Made by a program: the position numbers and the translations under genes. A stretch of 64,000 nucleotides of DNA from Tipula vernalis (lineage: Eukaryota; Arthropoda; Insecta; Diptera; Tipulidae): positions 191,706,061 through 191,770,060 of the forward strand of contig OY282560.1 in NCBI GenBank assembly GCA_958295665.1, written 5' to 3'. Positions 49,969-61,344 of the stretch are shown here, piece by piece. The notes under the pieces were generated by a model that did not search any database, had not been told where the DNA came from, and saw only the letters and a program-made list of their open reading frames with translations. The first letter of the stretch is position 1. Each line of letters starts with the position of its first letter.

Positions 49969-52530
49969 CAGTGCTGTCGAAGTGAGTACGATCGGAGTAT
50001 TTGTACTGCTCTCGTGTAATCCGTACTCTTGTACTCCGCTGTCTCATTTTGTACTCCCCTTCTATAATTAGCGATATATTAAACAATTTTAAACACGTAT
50101 TTAGAGTTTTGGACGCATCGGATTTTGCTTGAAATAATTATAAGTTTGACAAAAATCTACTATAAAATTTTACTCCGCATTCAGCAACCTACATAACATG
50201 GCGGTACTTTTTGCTTTGAATGAAATTGGCTATAGGTTAAATTTATTTTGACAGAAAAGTTTTTGTGTGCTATAGTACAGTTGATGCTTTCCAAAACAAG
50301 TCGTCCGCACTTTATAAACTGGTACAAAATATGGAAAGGTTTGTAAAATATTTAGTGTGAAATGATTGTTGTTTATGTTTTCTTTAAAAATTCTATTCAA
50401 AATTAGATTTTTAATCAAATATCGAAAGGATACTTTACGAGCGGACCACATTAGTAATATTCCTACTACGTCGACGGGAATTTTCTCAAAAAAGTCGTTT
50501 ACTACCGCGATGCCGCACCCTAATAAAAAAGCCAGAAATGATAAACATTTTATGGAACCATCTGATGTAGATAACACCAACGAAATCGAAAATATCCAGG
50601 TTGAAAAGGGTAAGAATAAGCGCAAACAAAATTTTCGTTCGATTTGGATAGATAAATTTACGTGGGTCGAAAAAAAAACAGATCATTCAAATGGAGTAGA
50701 TAAACCGTTCTGCAAATTTTGCAATAAGCTCCTGACAGACAAAACAGTTCATTAACAATGGCATGAAGATTCAGAGCTACATAAATCGATAATTAGTTCT
50801 CTAAAACGTCAACCGCAAATTTTTAAAAATGACGCCGCTTTTTCAAACAAAATTAAGCGGGCTAAATCAGCGGAATTAAAAAAATTATTTTGTTCCTTTT
50901 AGAACATAACTTGCCATTCGTATTAATAAACCGCCTAATTTCGTTAATGCAATCCATCACTGTAGACCCAAATATATTGAAGGAATTAAAATGTGGGAAA
51001 ACCAAAGCGACCGAGACGACCAATACAATAATTTTTAGCACCAAAAAGTGAGAGTTCTAGTTGTTCGACTTTTTCATTACTCTGCTGGTAATGTAACAGA
51101 CAAATTTTTTGGACTTGTGGAAATAGAAAATGCAGATAAAAGCATATATGATAAAATAATTAATTACTTTGAATTGGTTAAAGTACCTTTACCAAATATA
51201 ATAGGTTTTGCTTCCGATAACGCGTCAGTGATAATGGGCAATAAGGTTGGAGTAAAAGTCCTTTTACAAAATATAAATTCTAATTTATATGTAATGGGTT
51301 CCATATGCCACTCAATACATTTATGTTCCTCGGCCGCATCTAAAATGATACCTCACAAAATCGAGCATCTAGCTAGGAATATCTATTCATATTTTGCGCA
51401 TAGTTCGAAACGGGAGCACGATTACATGCAATTTCAAGATTACTTCAACGTTAAAAAACACAAAATTTTAAAGACTGCCTCAACTAGGTGGCTATCATTC
51501 GAGAATGTAGTGTCACGAATACTGGAACAGTGGGCTCCATTAAAGCACTATTTTGTATCGAATGAATTCGAAACATATTCTGACGTAGCTCGTAATATTT
51601 CTCGTGAAATGACCGACGAAAATAAAATATATTTTTATTTTCTTTCTTATATACTTAAATTGACAAACAAAATAAATGTTGAATACCAAGCAGAACCACC
51701 TCGCATCCACCTGTTGCTGTCTACTATAAAATCGTATTATAAAATTTTGACAAATTTTATTAAGGCAAAGTTTATTAATGGAAATTGTTTGAATTCAATT
51801 AATTTTTCTAATAACGATTGTTTTAAAGAACATAATCTTATTTATATTGGTGCAAAAGCGGATTTATTGATTAAAGAAGGGACAGTACCATAAAATGTAA
51901 TTATTAGCTTGAAAGCTAATTGTCGGGATTATAACAAGGAATTATGCAGACAAATCGCAAAACGTATTGATTTTGAAGATGAGGTGTTAGCTGCCGCACA
52001 AGTTGTCGAACCAAAATTAAAAGTACCCGCTGTAACTTCTTTACTTAAACGGTTTCCAAACCTCATTGAAGAAAAGTATATTCAAGAATTAGATGACGAA
52101 TGGAGGCAATTATTGAATCAGGAGTGTATCAGTATGAATATGGATATTGAGGAACTCTGGGCGGGAATTTTTAATTTAAAAAATGCAACAAGTGGTAAAA
52201 TGTTCCCTCATCTAACTAATTTTATAGGAGCAATTTTAAGCTTTCGCCATAGTAGTGCAGCTACAGAACGTGTGTTTTCACAAGTAGCTTTAATTAAAAA
52301 CAACCGAAGGAATTCATTATCTACCTGTTCAGTGAATTCAATTCTTATGGCAAAAGAAATGCTAAAAATAAGTGATGCGAGTAAATGGGTTCCATCCAAA
52401 GATATTTTAGAGAAATATAAAAAGTAACATTCTTTTATATTAATAATTAATAAATCTGTTATTAATTTTAGTTTTATTTTTTTTGTGATAATCGCAACGA
52501 ACGTGATAAGATTTTATTTCTAAATTTCTT
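49969..52530 (+). mobile_element. hAT transposon, right end not found
   Basis: CAGTGCTGTCGAAGTGAGTA at 49969 has the form of a hAT terminal repeat, followed by several GTACTC/GAGTAC subterminal motifs up to 50060. The transposase gene follows at 50510-52427 in the expected orientation. No matching inverted repeat is seen after 52427; instead a fragment of another transposon family begins near 52555, so the right end is probably lost. Confidence 0.6.
50510..52427 (+). pseudogene. hAT-family transposase, broken, first catalytic region deleted
   Basis: Likely start MPHPNKKARNDKHF at 50510. A BED-type zinc finger follows (FTWVEKK, PFCKFCNKLL, then WHEDSELHKS after a stop near 50753). After frameshifts: PFVLINRLISLM and CGKTKATETTNTIIF. 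Then comes an abrupt join to VRLFHYSAGNVTDKFFGL; the stretch that in relatives holds the first catalytic aspartate (DESTD) is absent. The core then reads GFASDNASVIMGNK with the second aspartate, CHSIHLC, STRWLSFENV, a TAA at 51891, and the C-terminal dimerisation region SFRHSSAATERVFSQVALIK with the catalytic glutamate. The C-terminal 450 codons hold only one stop, so the copy is moderately young. Confidence 0.9.
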
Positions 52531-52554
52531 GATTTTGTTTATTAATGAATTCAA

Positions 52555-52759
52555 CATGGCAACATGCCACAGAAAAGGACCTTGTGATGCATTAGGAGGA
52601 GTTCTCAAGAGGAATGCTGCTCGAGCAAGTTAACCAGCAAGACTGTTTGCAAATCAAATAACCACACCACATTAACTATATTCATGGGCTGTGAAAAATG
52701 ATTCAAAAGGCAACTATTCATCGTTTAGTACTAAAGATTATTTGAAAACTTAATGAAAA

Positions 52760-52760
<1 letters not shown>
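52555..52760 (+). pseudogene. C-terminal fragment of an unclassified transposon protein
   Basis: The plus strand reads MATCHRKGPCDALGGVLKRN, then after a stop PARLFANQITTPH and LYSWAVKND. From memory this is the 'SHGKG-CDG-GG-KR ... QI-TP-L--WA' end of a large uncharacterised protein family, common in arthropods and cnidarians. The same family's N-terminal part has the IMPG-KD and GFSKF-LRP motifs seen at 56.2-57.1 and 61.3-62.9 kb here. It is short and broken. Confidence 0.55.
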
Positions 52761-53716
<956 letters not shown>

Positions 53717-53721
53717 TAGCA

Positions 53722-54092
53722 CAAGAATTATTACAACACAATTTCAATACAATTTATTAATAAAATTTCACAAAATCACTTTATATAAATTACTCTCAAA
53801 TTTTACTGTACACTAATAATTTTTATTTCCACTAAAACACTTTTTAATTCCTTTTAATCTATACACTATCGATTACTAAATACTACGAATTCTTATAAGT
53901 TTACACTACCGCGTTTCAAATTTGAATAATCCAATTCGATCTTGTTCGCCTTTTTATAAACACAAACCAAACTTCTCAAAAGTTCATGACTTTTCCAGTA
54001 CTAATAGCGTACAAACATTTATAACATTTTTATCATGGAAAATTTCATTTTAGTACAGTAAAAACATTGAGCTATTCATTTAACTTATTCTA
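53722..54092 (-). mobile_element. LTR fragment, reverse orientation (copy R1)
   Basis: Aligns in reverse complement with the complete LTR at 55268-55761: TTCACAAAATCACTTT, GTTCGCCTTTTTATA, AACTTTTCCAG-type and TATCATGGAAAATT words in the same order. It is cut off by the (AT)n tract at its 3' LTR end and ends at CTTATTCTA, so the TGTGACGGTGAC terminus is missing. It joins copy R2 directly. Confidence 0.8.
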
Positions 54093-54093
54093 T

Positions 54094-54550
54094 CGTTACG
54101 TTTCTGCCTTGTCAATCAAGGTTCGAATCACTGAATTGTGAATAAAACAAAATCAATTTAATTTATCACCAACAAATTTATTTATGTCACACACAAATTA
54201 TAACACCATTATTTATTAACGATAATTCACAAAATCACTTTAAATAATTTTCACACAATTTTACTGTACTTCTTATAAATTTTATTTCGCACTAAAACAC
54301 TTTTTAAATCACTTTTTAATTCCTTTTTAATCTTTACCATATCGCTTACCAAATACTAATATTTCAATTCGTCTTTGTTCGCCTTTTTATATACACAAAC
54401 CAAACTGCTAGAAAGCTCATAACTTTTCCAGTTAGAATAGCGCAGAAACCTTACGTAACAATTTTATCATGGAAAATTCCATTTTAGTACAGTTAAACAT
54501 TGAGCTATTAATTTAACTTCTTCTAATACACACTAGGTGTCACCGTCACA
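54094..54550 (-). mobile_element. solo LTR, reverse orientation (copy R2)
   Basis: Runs from GTTACGTTTCTGCCTTGTCA (the LTR 3' end in reverse) to CACTAGGTGTCACCGTCACA at 54550, which is the reversed TGTGACGGTGACACC start. The T expected at the very end is changed. ATAT follows on the right. No internal retroelement sequence is attached, so it is a solo LTR. Confidence 0.85.
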
Positions 54551-54560
54551 ATATGAGTAA

Positions 54561-55042
54561 TGTTAAGTTTTTGCCTTGCACTCAAGGTTCTTATCACTGG
54601 ATTGTAAATAATACAAAATCAATTTAATTTATCTCCAACGAATTTATTTATTTCACAAAATTTATTACAACACAGTTTATCAATAAAAATTCACAAAATC
54701 ACTTTAAATATTTTTTACACAATTTTACTATTCACTGATAATTTTTATTTCGCACTACAACACTTTTTAAATGACTTTTTAATTACTTTTTAATCTTCAC
54801 ACTGTCGCTTTCCAAATACTTACAAGTTTACTCTATCGCGTTCCAAATACTAATAATCCAATTCGATCTTGTTCGCATTTTACATACACAAACCAAACTT
54901 CTCGAAAGTTCCTGACTTTTCCAGTTAGAATAGCGTAGAAACATTACGTAACAATTTTATCATGGAAAATACCATTTTAGTACAGTAAACATTGAGCTAT
55001 TCATTTAACTTATTCTATTACACACTAGGTGTCACCGTCACA
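54561..55042 (-). mobile_element. solo LTR with GTAA target duplication (copy R3)
   Basis: Complete reversed LTR, from TGTTAAGTTTTTGCCTTG to GTGTCACCGTCACA. It is flanked by GTAA on both sides (54557-54560 and 55043-55046), a 4-bp duplication as made by Gypsy-type integrases. The unoccupied equivalent site is present at 63137-63143 (GAGTAAT), so the insertion is confirmed within the window. Confidence 0.9.
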
Positions 55043-55148
55043 GTAATTTCATTTTAAAACTGCAAAAATTTTGGAAATTTAGAACTTCATGATTTTTGAT
55101 TTGTTTAACTTGGTCTACGTGTAATATTTAAAAAAATAAAAAACATAT

Positions 55149-55260
55149 TGTGACAGTGACACCTAGTGTGTAATAGAATAACTAAAACTAATAGCTCATT
55201 GTTTTATTGTACTAAATGGAATTTTCCATGATAAAAATTGTTACGTAATGTTTCTACGCT
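55149..55260 (+). mobile_element. LTR 5' fragment, forward orientation (copy F1)
   Basis: TGTGACAGTGACACCTAGTG and the next 95 bases match the start of copy F2, then stop at TTTCTACGCT. Seven bases (AATATAT) separate it from F2. ATAT precedes it at 55145-55148. Confidence 0.85.
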
Positions 55261-55267
55261 AATATAT

Positions 55268-55761
55268 TGTGACGGTGACACCTAGTGTGCAATAGAATAA
55301 GTAAAACTAATAGCTCAATGTTTACTGTACTAAATGGAATTTTCCATGATAAAAATTGTTATGTAATGTTTCTACGCTATTCCAACTGGAAAAGTCGTGA
55401 ACTTTCGAGAAGCTTGGTTTGTGTATATAAAAAGGCGAACAAGATCGAATTGGATGATTAGTATTTGGAACGCGATAGTGTAAAGTTGTAAGAATAAGTA
55501 ATATTTGGAAAGCGATAGTATAAAGATTAAAAAGGAATTAAAAAGTGATTTAAAAAGTGTTTTTGTGCGAAATAAAAAGTAAAAGTGATTAGTAAAATTT
55601 GAGAATAATTTATATAAAGTGATTTTGTGAATTTTGATTGATAAACTGTGTTGTAATAAATTTTGTGAAATAAATAAATTCGTTGGTGATAAATTGAATT
55701 GAGTTTGTATTATTCACAATCCAGTGTTACGAACCTTGATTGACAAGGCAAAAACGTAACA
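55268..55761 (+). mobile_element. complete solo LTR with ATAT target duplication (copy F2)
   Basis: 494 bp beginning TGTGACGGTGACACC and ending AAAACGTAACA, the TG...CA ends of an LTR. A TATA box (TATATAAAAA, 55424-55433) and AATAAA signals near 55653 and 55668 mark the expected promoter and polyadenylation region. ATAT at 55264-55267 and 55762-55765 is the likely 4-bp duplication. The internal region of the retrotransposon is absent. LTR type suggests Gypsy; no pol is attached to prove it. Confidence 0.88.
55424..55433 (+). promoter_or_regulatory. TATA box of the LTR
   Basis: TATATAAAAA lies about 157 bases into LTR copy F2, followed by AGGCGAACAAGATCGAA. Equivalent positions in R1 and R2 read TTTTTATAAACA and TTTTTATATACA on the plus strand; R3 is degenerate here. 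Confidence 0.5.
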
Positions 55762-56169
55762 ATATTTTTTATTTTTTTGATATAGGGTGTGTATTGCGTA
55801 CAGGATGGTCCCTAAATTTTGGAAAAATAGTGAAAAACGCCATTTGGAATAAATTTCAAAAACAAATTTATGAATTAAAAATTAAGCGATTTTAAAATTT
55901 TTTTTGCGTTAATTAGAGTGAATATTGAAATTATAAATTATTAGAAAATTATAATCAAAATTAAATTTTTTTGATCCGATAAGGTTTTTTGCTCAAAGTA
56001 AAGCTTAACTAATTAGCTTTTACATACTCAAATATGGCACTAGCATTATTTTTTGTTTTTAAACTAAGCTAATTCAAACACAAGGCATTCTTAATAAATA
56101 CTCAACGTAAGTAAAATATGAATGAATCTCGTTTCAAGAAAGTTTTTGATTTCACTCTGATGAACTATT

Positions 56170-57124
56170 AACTTGGTTAAATTATGAATACATTTTTCTA
56201 TAAACTTTGTCATTTGGTCTTCCAAATAATGTAGTCAAAGCGCATCTTTGAACGATAATCCATCATTTATATTTAATTTTTGACAAACCACTGTTTTTGA
56301 AGCATTTACGCAACAATTATTCAAGTTCTTCCAAATTTTTAAAGCACACTTTACGCTTTTTATTGTAACATTCTGCTTTATGTTTTAATGCATAAGGCAA
56401 ACACAAACATTATGTTGACTGCTAGAACCCAATTTTATATAGTGGTTTGGACATAGTTGTGTAAACTTTGTAAATCCTATTTTAATTCCAGGGTGACGAG
56501 ATTTAAACTCGATGTAGGCCTCATTTAGAGAACATAGTAATACCCTCTTCTGAGTATTCTGAAGAACATCCTGCCTCCCCGGCATCATTCGACTTATTTC
56601 ATCATCCTCAAAAAAGGATTCTACTAAGCTTCGTGCAGTATCTGATATCTTATTTTACAATTATTTCTTTGAAGATCCTTGCAGTGATTTAAATAACGGG
56701 TGAAATAACGGGTAGCACTTTCTTTAAAATAATCTTAAATTTCGTGATGTTTCATCTGCTTTGGTAGTAATATTAATAATTTCTTCTTGTCTTCATAATC
56801 TCTCATAATCTTCATCGAACTGGTATTTGAAATTATTCATAATCTCTTTATAATACGAAATCTTCTTTTTCTCTTCAACGCACGTTGGTTTCACGTTGCA
56901 ATTTAACTTGTCGAAACTTCATTTGATTCTCGTTTAAGATATCCGGCCTTCTCACATAATTTTCTTTTTATTAGTGAGACCTGCTCCATCATATGAGGTT
57001 GCACATGTTGGTTGATGCTTTCAATTAATTCAAGCCGTTCTAATTTCCTCAATTCTGAATCTACTAAATTAAAATCTGCTGAGCTGCTGTCGTCACTGGT
57101 CAGAATGGTGGCAAGAAATGGCAA
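56170..57124 (-). pseudogene. unclassified transposon protein, N-terminal to middle part, broken
   Basis: The minus strand begins near 57124 and reads ESINQHVQPHMMEQVSLIKR and KLCEKAGYLKRESNE. After frameshifts: KIMRDYEDKKKLLILLPKQ, DYFKESATRY, then SRMMPGRQDVLQNTQKRVLL, NEAYIEFKSRHPGIKIGFTK, CPNHYIKLGSSS and HNVCVCLMH, followed by a stop. A decayed tail continues to about 56170. The block IMPG-KD ... QKR-LL--L-E-Y-EFK--YP--KIGFSKF--LRP ... H-VCVC-HQN is the hallmark of the uncharacterised family described at 52555. Function in the transposon is unknown to me; a transposase role is likely. Same family as the gene inside 61345-62914. Confidence 0.65.
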
Positions 57125-57774
57125 CAGTGGATGATCAATTTTCGAAGAAAATCATCTTCAATGATGAGGCACATTTTCACCTCAGTGGATTCGTCAATAA
57201 GCAGAATTGCCGCATTTAGGCGAATCATAATCCAAGAGTGATTGTCGAAAAACTAATGCACCCACAAAGAGTGACTGTTTGGTGCGGTTTATGGGCTGGC
57301 GGCATCATCGGGCCGTATTTCTTCCAAAATGAGGCCGGTCAGGCAGTTACTGTGAATGGTGTTCGCTATCGTGAGATGATAACGAACTTTTTATGGTGCG
57401 AATTGGAAGATATGGATGTGGACGATATGTGGTTACAACAGGACGGTGCCACTTGCTACACAGCTAACGAAACAATGGATCTTTTGCGCGACAAATTCAA
57501 TGGCCGTGTTTTCTCACGTGGTGGCGATGTCAATTGGCCGCTAAGATCATGTGATTTGACACCGTTGGACTTCTTTCTTTGGGGTTATTTGAAAGAAAAG
57601 GTGTACGTTGATAAGTCAGCAACAATTCAAGAGCTAAAGGATAAGATAATTCGGCACATTAACGGCATAGAACCTCAATTATGCCTAAGCGTCATCGAAA
57701 ATTTGGACCATCGGGTGGAGGTGTGCCGCCGAGGTCGTGGCGGCCATTTGGCCGATATTTTGTTCCATACATAA
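57121..57774 (+). pseudogene. mariner-like (Tc1/mariner superfamily) transposase, one stop
   Basis: The plus-strand frame from 57121 reads IIFNDEAHFHLSGFVNKQNC with the first catalytic D at 57163, then a single TAG at 57217 where relatives have tryptophan. It goes on as VTVWCGLWAGGIIGPYFF, MWLQQDGATCYTANETMD with the second D, and LRSCDLTPLDFFLWGYLKE with the third catalytic residue as D, ending at 57774. This is the D-D-D type common in insects ('SPDLTPLDFFLWGY' group). The N-terminal DNA-binding half is missing: the sequence before 57121 belongs to another element. An (AT)n tract and another transposon follow. Confidence 0.88.
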
Positions 57775-57869
57775 TTGAACCATACCATCATAATAAAAAG
57801 AATTGACAATAATTTCCAAATAATTTGTGTTTTATTCAAAATCAACATTGGCCCTTAAAATTTAACCAC

Positions 57870-57874
<5 letters not shown>

Positions 57875-57960
<86 letters not shown>
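57875..57960. repeat. (AT)n microsatellite
   Basis: About 86 bases of perfect AT repeat, directly abutting the left terminal repeat of the 57961-61293 transposon. Confidence 0.97.
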
Positions 57961-57964
<4 letters not shown>

Positions 57965-60900
57965 GTGGTCCTTATTTATATGGAGTAAAAAGAAAGGTAG
58001 AATTTCTGGCGCGACACCCATCAATTTTGTTCCTTTATACACTAATCTTAAATATTCAAAATTTCAAGCCAATCAGACCACTCTAACACGTGCCGCATCG
58101 AGGTTAAATAAGTGAAAAATGTAAGTCATTTTTTTATTACCTATTTATTCAAAATAAACTTTGTATTTGAACAATATAATTTAAATTAAATTAAAACATT
58201 TCAAATATGTATTTCAATAATGAATTTTCTTAATTCATTTTGTTTATAAACACATAATAATTATTTTATGTACGTACTGTATCGTATACTTTTCTAATAT
58301 TCATTAATTGTACGATGTCTTCAAAATTTCTCTGCTATATTCAGGGTTTTTTTTGCGATAATTTGTGACAGTCTGAAACAATTGGCCATAATTATTACAA
58401 TATTAATAACACACTAGGTAATTTAATTTTATTTTATAAATTAAAATAAAGTTAGTAGAGACTCACCTGCAGCAAAAATTGTTTTTGGTCTTCGTCTTTC
58501 GTTATTTTGTCATTGAACTCTTCCATAAGTTTTACTCCACGCTCCGCTGTATCATTAACTACTTTAAGTGACCCAATTATATGCTGCCCTTGTTTGTAGT
58601 CCGTTTGTTCACTCCATTGTGATGGATCCTTTTGTAAAAAGGCTGAAGACAAACCAAATCTCTCAAAAATTTTCATCGATTTCGTCGAGAGTAATTCTGT
58701 TGGAAGATCTTTGCTAACGAAACTGGAAACATCTTCTAAATTTAGATATAATTTCTTTTTAATTTCTTCATCTTCATTTTTATCTTCTCCGAAAAGTTAT
58801 TTAACCATCCGTCGTTTATTTTCTACTTCTATTCTGTCATCAAACAAAGAAAAAGCTGCACATTGCTCATTGAGATACCATAAATGGTTTATAAATTTTT
58901 TAAACGCATTTTCTGCTATAATTTTATTGTATTTCTTATAGGAATCGAGTTTTTTCAAAAAAATTATATCATTTAATGGTGCTTGCAAAGCATCTGGAGC
59001 AGAAAACCAATGTTCTGTATAGCATCTAACTATGAAACATGTAATAGTTTGTAAGGCCTTTTTATCTTTGGCACTTATAGGAATTTGATTCTGAAATAGC
59101 ATTAGCTTTAGGCAATATATACCTTTTGCCATCCATCTAGCCAAATGGTAAGCTCCTGGTCGCCGAAATTTAATACCACCCGGTGGAACTGCTCCTAAAA
59201 ATATAATTATGAGCTCAAGAAATTCCTTATAATCATTCCGAGGAAAATCATTTTTTAGTTTTTGTTCAGCAAATATTAGTAATTCTTCCCTAACACCAAT
59301 AAGAACATTATTGGTAAATTCGTTTGACGACCAGATTGAAAATTTTGTTTTGTCAATACTTTCCCATTGACTTTTAAACTTTTTAAATAGTGGAATATCA
59401 GGACCAGAAGATGGGGCAAACTTCGCTGAAGTAAAAACGTTTTGGAGAATAATCTCAAAGACATGATGTCTACAAGCGAAATATAATATATCTCGGTCCA
59501 TTTTTTGTTCCAAAAGAGTGCAGGCGCCGTTTAAACGACCAGTATTAGACGCAGTTGTATCGAATACAAACGCTTGAACTTAATGAAGCAATGACCAATC
59601 TTCAAGGGTATCATATATAGCAGAGGATACTTCATATCCAGTTGCAGATGAAAGCTCAGGAACACCAAGAAGTTGTTCAACATTTAGAGCTGTTGCAATG
59701 ACTGGGAGTCTATCGATTTTAGTTTTACCGGTTATATCCGGGAGAATTTTGGAATCCCAGTCAATTCAAATTTAATTCGAGAAATTTCGATTTGATATGC
59801 GATACATTTGATTCACGAAAGTTTTGCCGACTTCGTCTAATTGAAGTTCGATTTATAACAAAATCTAAAGGATTTAGAGAAGCGGCCTCCACGCAGGCTG
59901 TCAATAAATGAACGGCGTCACGGTCGCTAATTTTACATTTATCGAAAGCTGCGGCGAGTCGAGGTGTTAATATTGTTAATCGTGCCCTTTTTAATCCCGA
60001 CGGTGCATTCACTGTAAAATCACGATCAATGGTATCCGTTATCGACGTGTCTTCTTCTTCCGAACTAGATGTAGAACATACTTGAGCTGAAAAAAATTGA
60101 GATGTAATATCAAATGCAACATTTTTACGCCTCCGATTGTAAATATTTTAATAAATTGAATCTTACGTACCATTTTCACAATTTGTTGAACACTGCTTTA
60201 ATTTTCTTTCCATGTCCTTTTTTTCTCGATTACTCGTAGGTCTTCTTTTTTGATTCCAGCGAGCTTTCTGTCTGTGCCAATCATACATCCACGACGCCTT
60301 TTTGTCTTTGTCTTCTTCGATTTCAATCATATTTAAAGCGCACGCATGTGCTATATCAAATAAGTCGTTTAAACTTTCCTCAAACTCTTGCCTTTGTTCC
60401 TTACAGACGACACTATTTCTATTTTTACTTTTTTCTAGTAATCGTAATGTGTCGTATAGTTTTTTTTATTTTTTTACACAGTGACATCGGGCTCTCATTC
60501 GAGCTTTTTTCCAAAATATTACACATTCATCAATGACCAGACAAATGCTATCATGTAAATTTAAATGTACCATTCGCATATTATAAAACAACACACTTAA
60601 AACTTCGCCTTGTGATGGTAATTTACTACCGAGTAATTGGTTTTTCATAAAACCTACTAAAAATATTTTTTGTCGAGACATTTTACACTTATAATACTAG
60701 CAATCACATTTAATAAATTTAGATAAAATATCACTAATGCACAATATATGATTAGATTTGTAATTGTCTTGACTTATGTACTTGATTTTATTTGCATCGT
60801 CAAAAAGTCGGTGGTAACTTTTATATAATGTTTTTACTACTTAGTCGCATAAGTAAATAAAACACACAAAAAAAAAATTAAATTGAAAAACTCATGTTAA

Positions 60901-61290
60901 AATCAATCGAGTAGTCAGATTTCGAAGCGCAAATAATTTATTTGCGATCTGTTGGAAGATATACCCCTAAATCGTACACAATTTAAAACAACTAAAAATA
61001 TGTTTTCGGTGGAGTACCGATATATTGATTAGCTGCACAATTTTTGTATAGAAAATATTTTAAATATTACAAATGCACGAAATAGAACACAAAATAAAAC
61101 ATGCATTAATTTCATCTTTGTTTTCTTGCCCGCATAACATTTCTTCATTTTGAATACTTTAAGCTTAATGCGGCACGTGTTAACATTGTCCTAGAGCTTA
61201 GAAATTTTGGCTTTTGAAGTTTTTCATACAGAGGAATAAACTTATGGGGTATCCCGAGATAAAAAGCAGGGTTGGAAAATAAGGACCACC

Positions 61291-61293
<3 letters not shown>
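57961..61293 (-). mobile_element. 3.3-kb DNA transposon with terminal inverted repeats, unclassified
   Basis: The left end TAGAGTGGTCCTTATTT (57961) and right end AAATAAGGACCACCCTA (to 61293) are inverted copies. An inner pair matches too: TAACACGTGCCGCAT at about 58086 and ATGCGGCACGTGTTA at about 61170, so each terminal region is roughly 130 bp. The element lies inside an (AT)n tract (57875-57960 and 61294-61321), which hides the target duplication; TA or a longer AT-containing duplication is possible. It contains a three-exon gene on the minus strand. Both ends and the gene are present, so this is a nearly complete autonomous-type element. Confidence 0.85.
58304..60681 (-). pseudogene. three-exon transposase-like gene, almost intact
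   Basis: Exon A 60681-60171 (starts MSRQKIFLVGF; later ESLNDLFDIAHACALN and ASWMYDWHRQKARW) ends at donor GTACGT. Exon B 60086-58467 begins after TTTTTTCAG and ends at donor GTGAGT. Exon C 58372-58304 begins after GTTTCAG, reads TVTNYRKKNPEYSREILKTS and stops. All junctions keep frame. Exon B holds LPVIATALNVEQLLG, FVFDTTASNTGRLNGACTLL, LYFACRHHVFEIILQ, SSGPDIPLFKKFKSQW and AERGVKLMEEFNDKI. The FDTT-SNTG, ACRHH and GPD-LFK motifs mark an uncharacterised family seen in aphids and cnidarians; the D of FDTT and downstream acidic residues may be catalytic, by inference. Lesions: TAA at 60466-60468, a one-base frameshift near 59760, and TAA at 59580-59582. Very few for about 750 codons. Confidence 0.8.

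Positions 61294-61321
<28 letters not shown>
61294..61321. repeat. short (AT)n tract
   Basis: About 28 bases of AT repeat between the 3.3-kb transposon and the next inverted-repeat element; probably the right part of the tract at 57875-57960, split by the insertion. Confidence 0.9.
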
Positions 61322-61327
<6 letters not shown>

Positions 61328-61344
61328 AACTTTAAAAAAAATAA

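Larger units (their letters stand above)
55043..56085. repeat. dispersed repeat X, copy A (holds the F1/F2 insertion)
   Basis: Segments 55043-55148 and 55762-56085 match 63137-63550 in order: AACTTCATGATTTTTGATTT, TACAGGATGGTCCC against CACAGGATGGTCCC, TTAATTAGAGTGAATAT and TTCAAATATGGCACTAG-type words. The LTR copies interrupt it. Not coding; identity unknown. Confidence 0.8.

Noticed and set aside
50366..50509. Upstream ATG at 50366 as start of the hAT transposase
   Set aside because: The segment before MPHPNKK is hydrophobic and unlike hAT N-termini; the ATG at 50510 is preferred.
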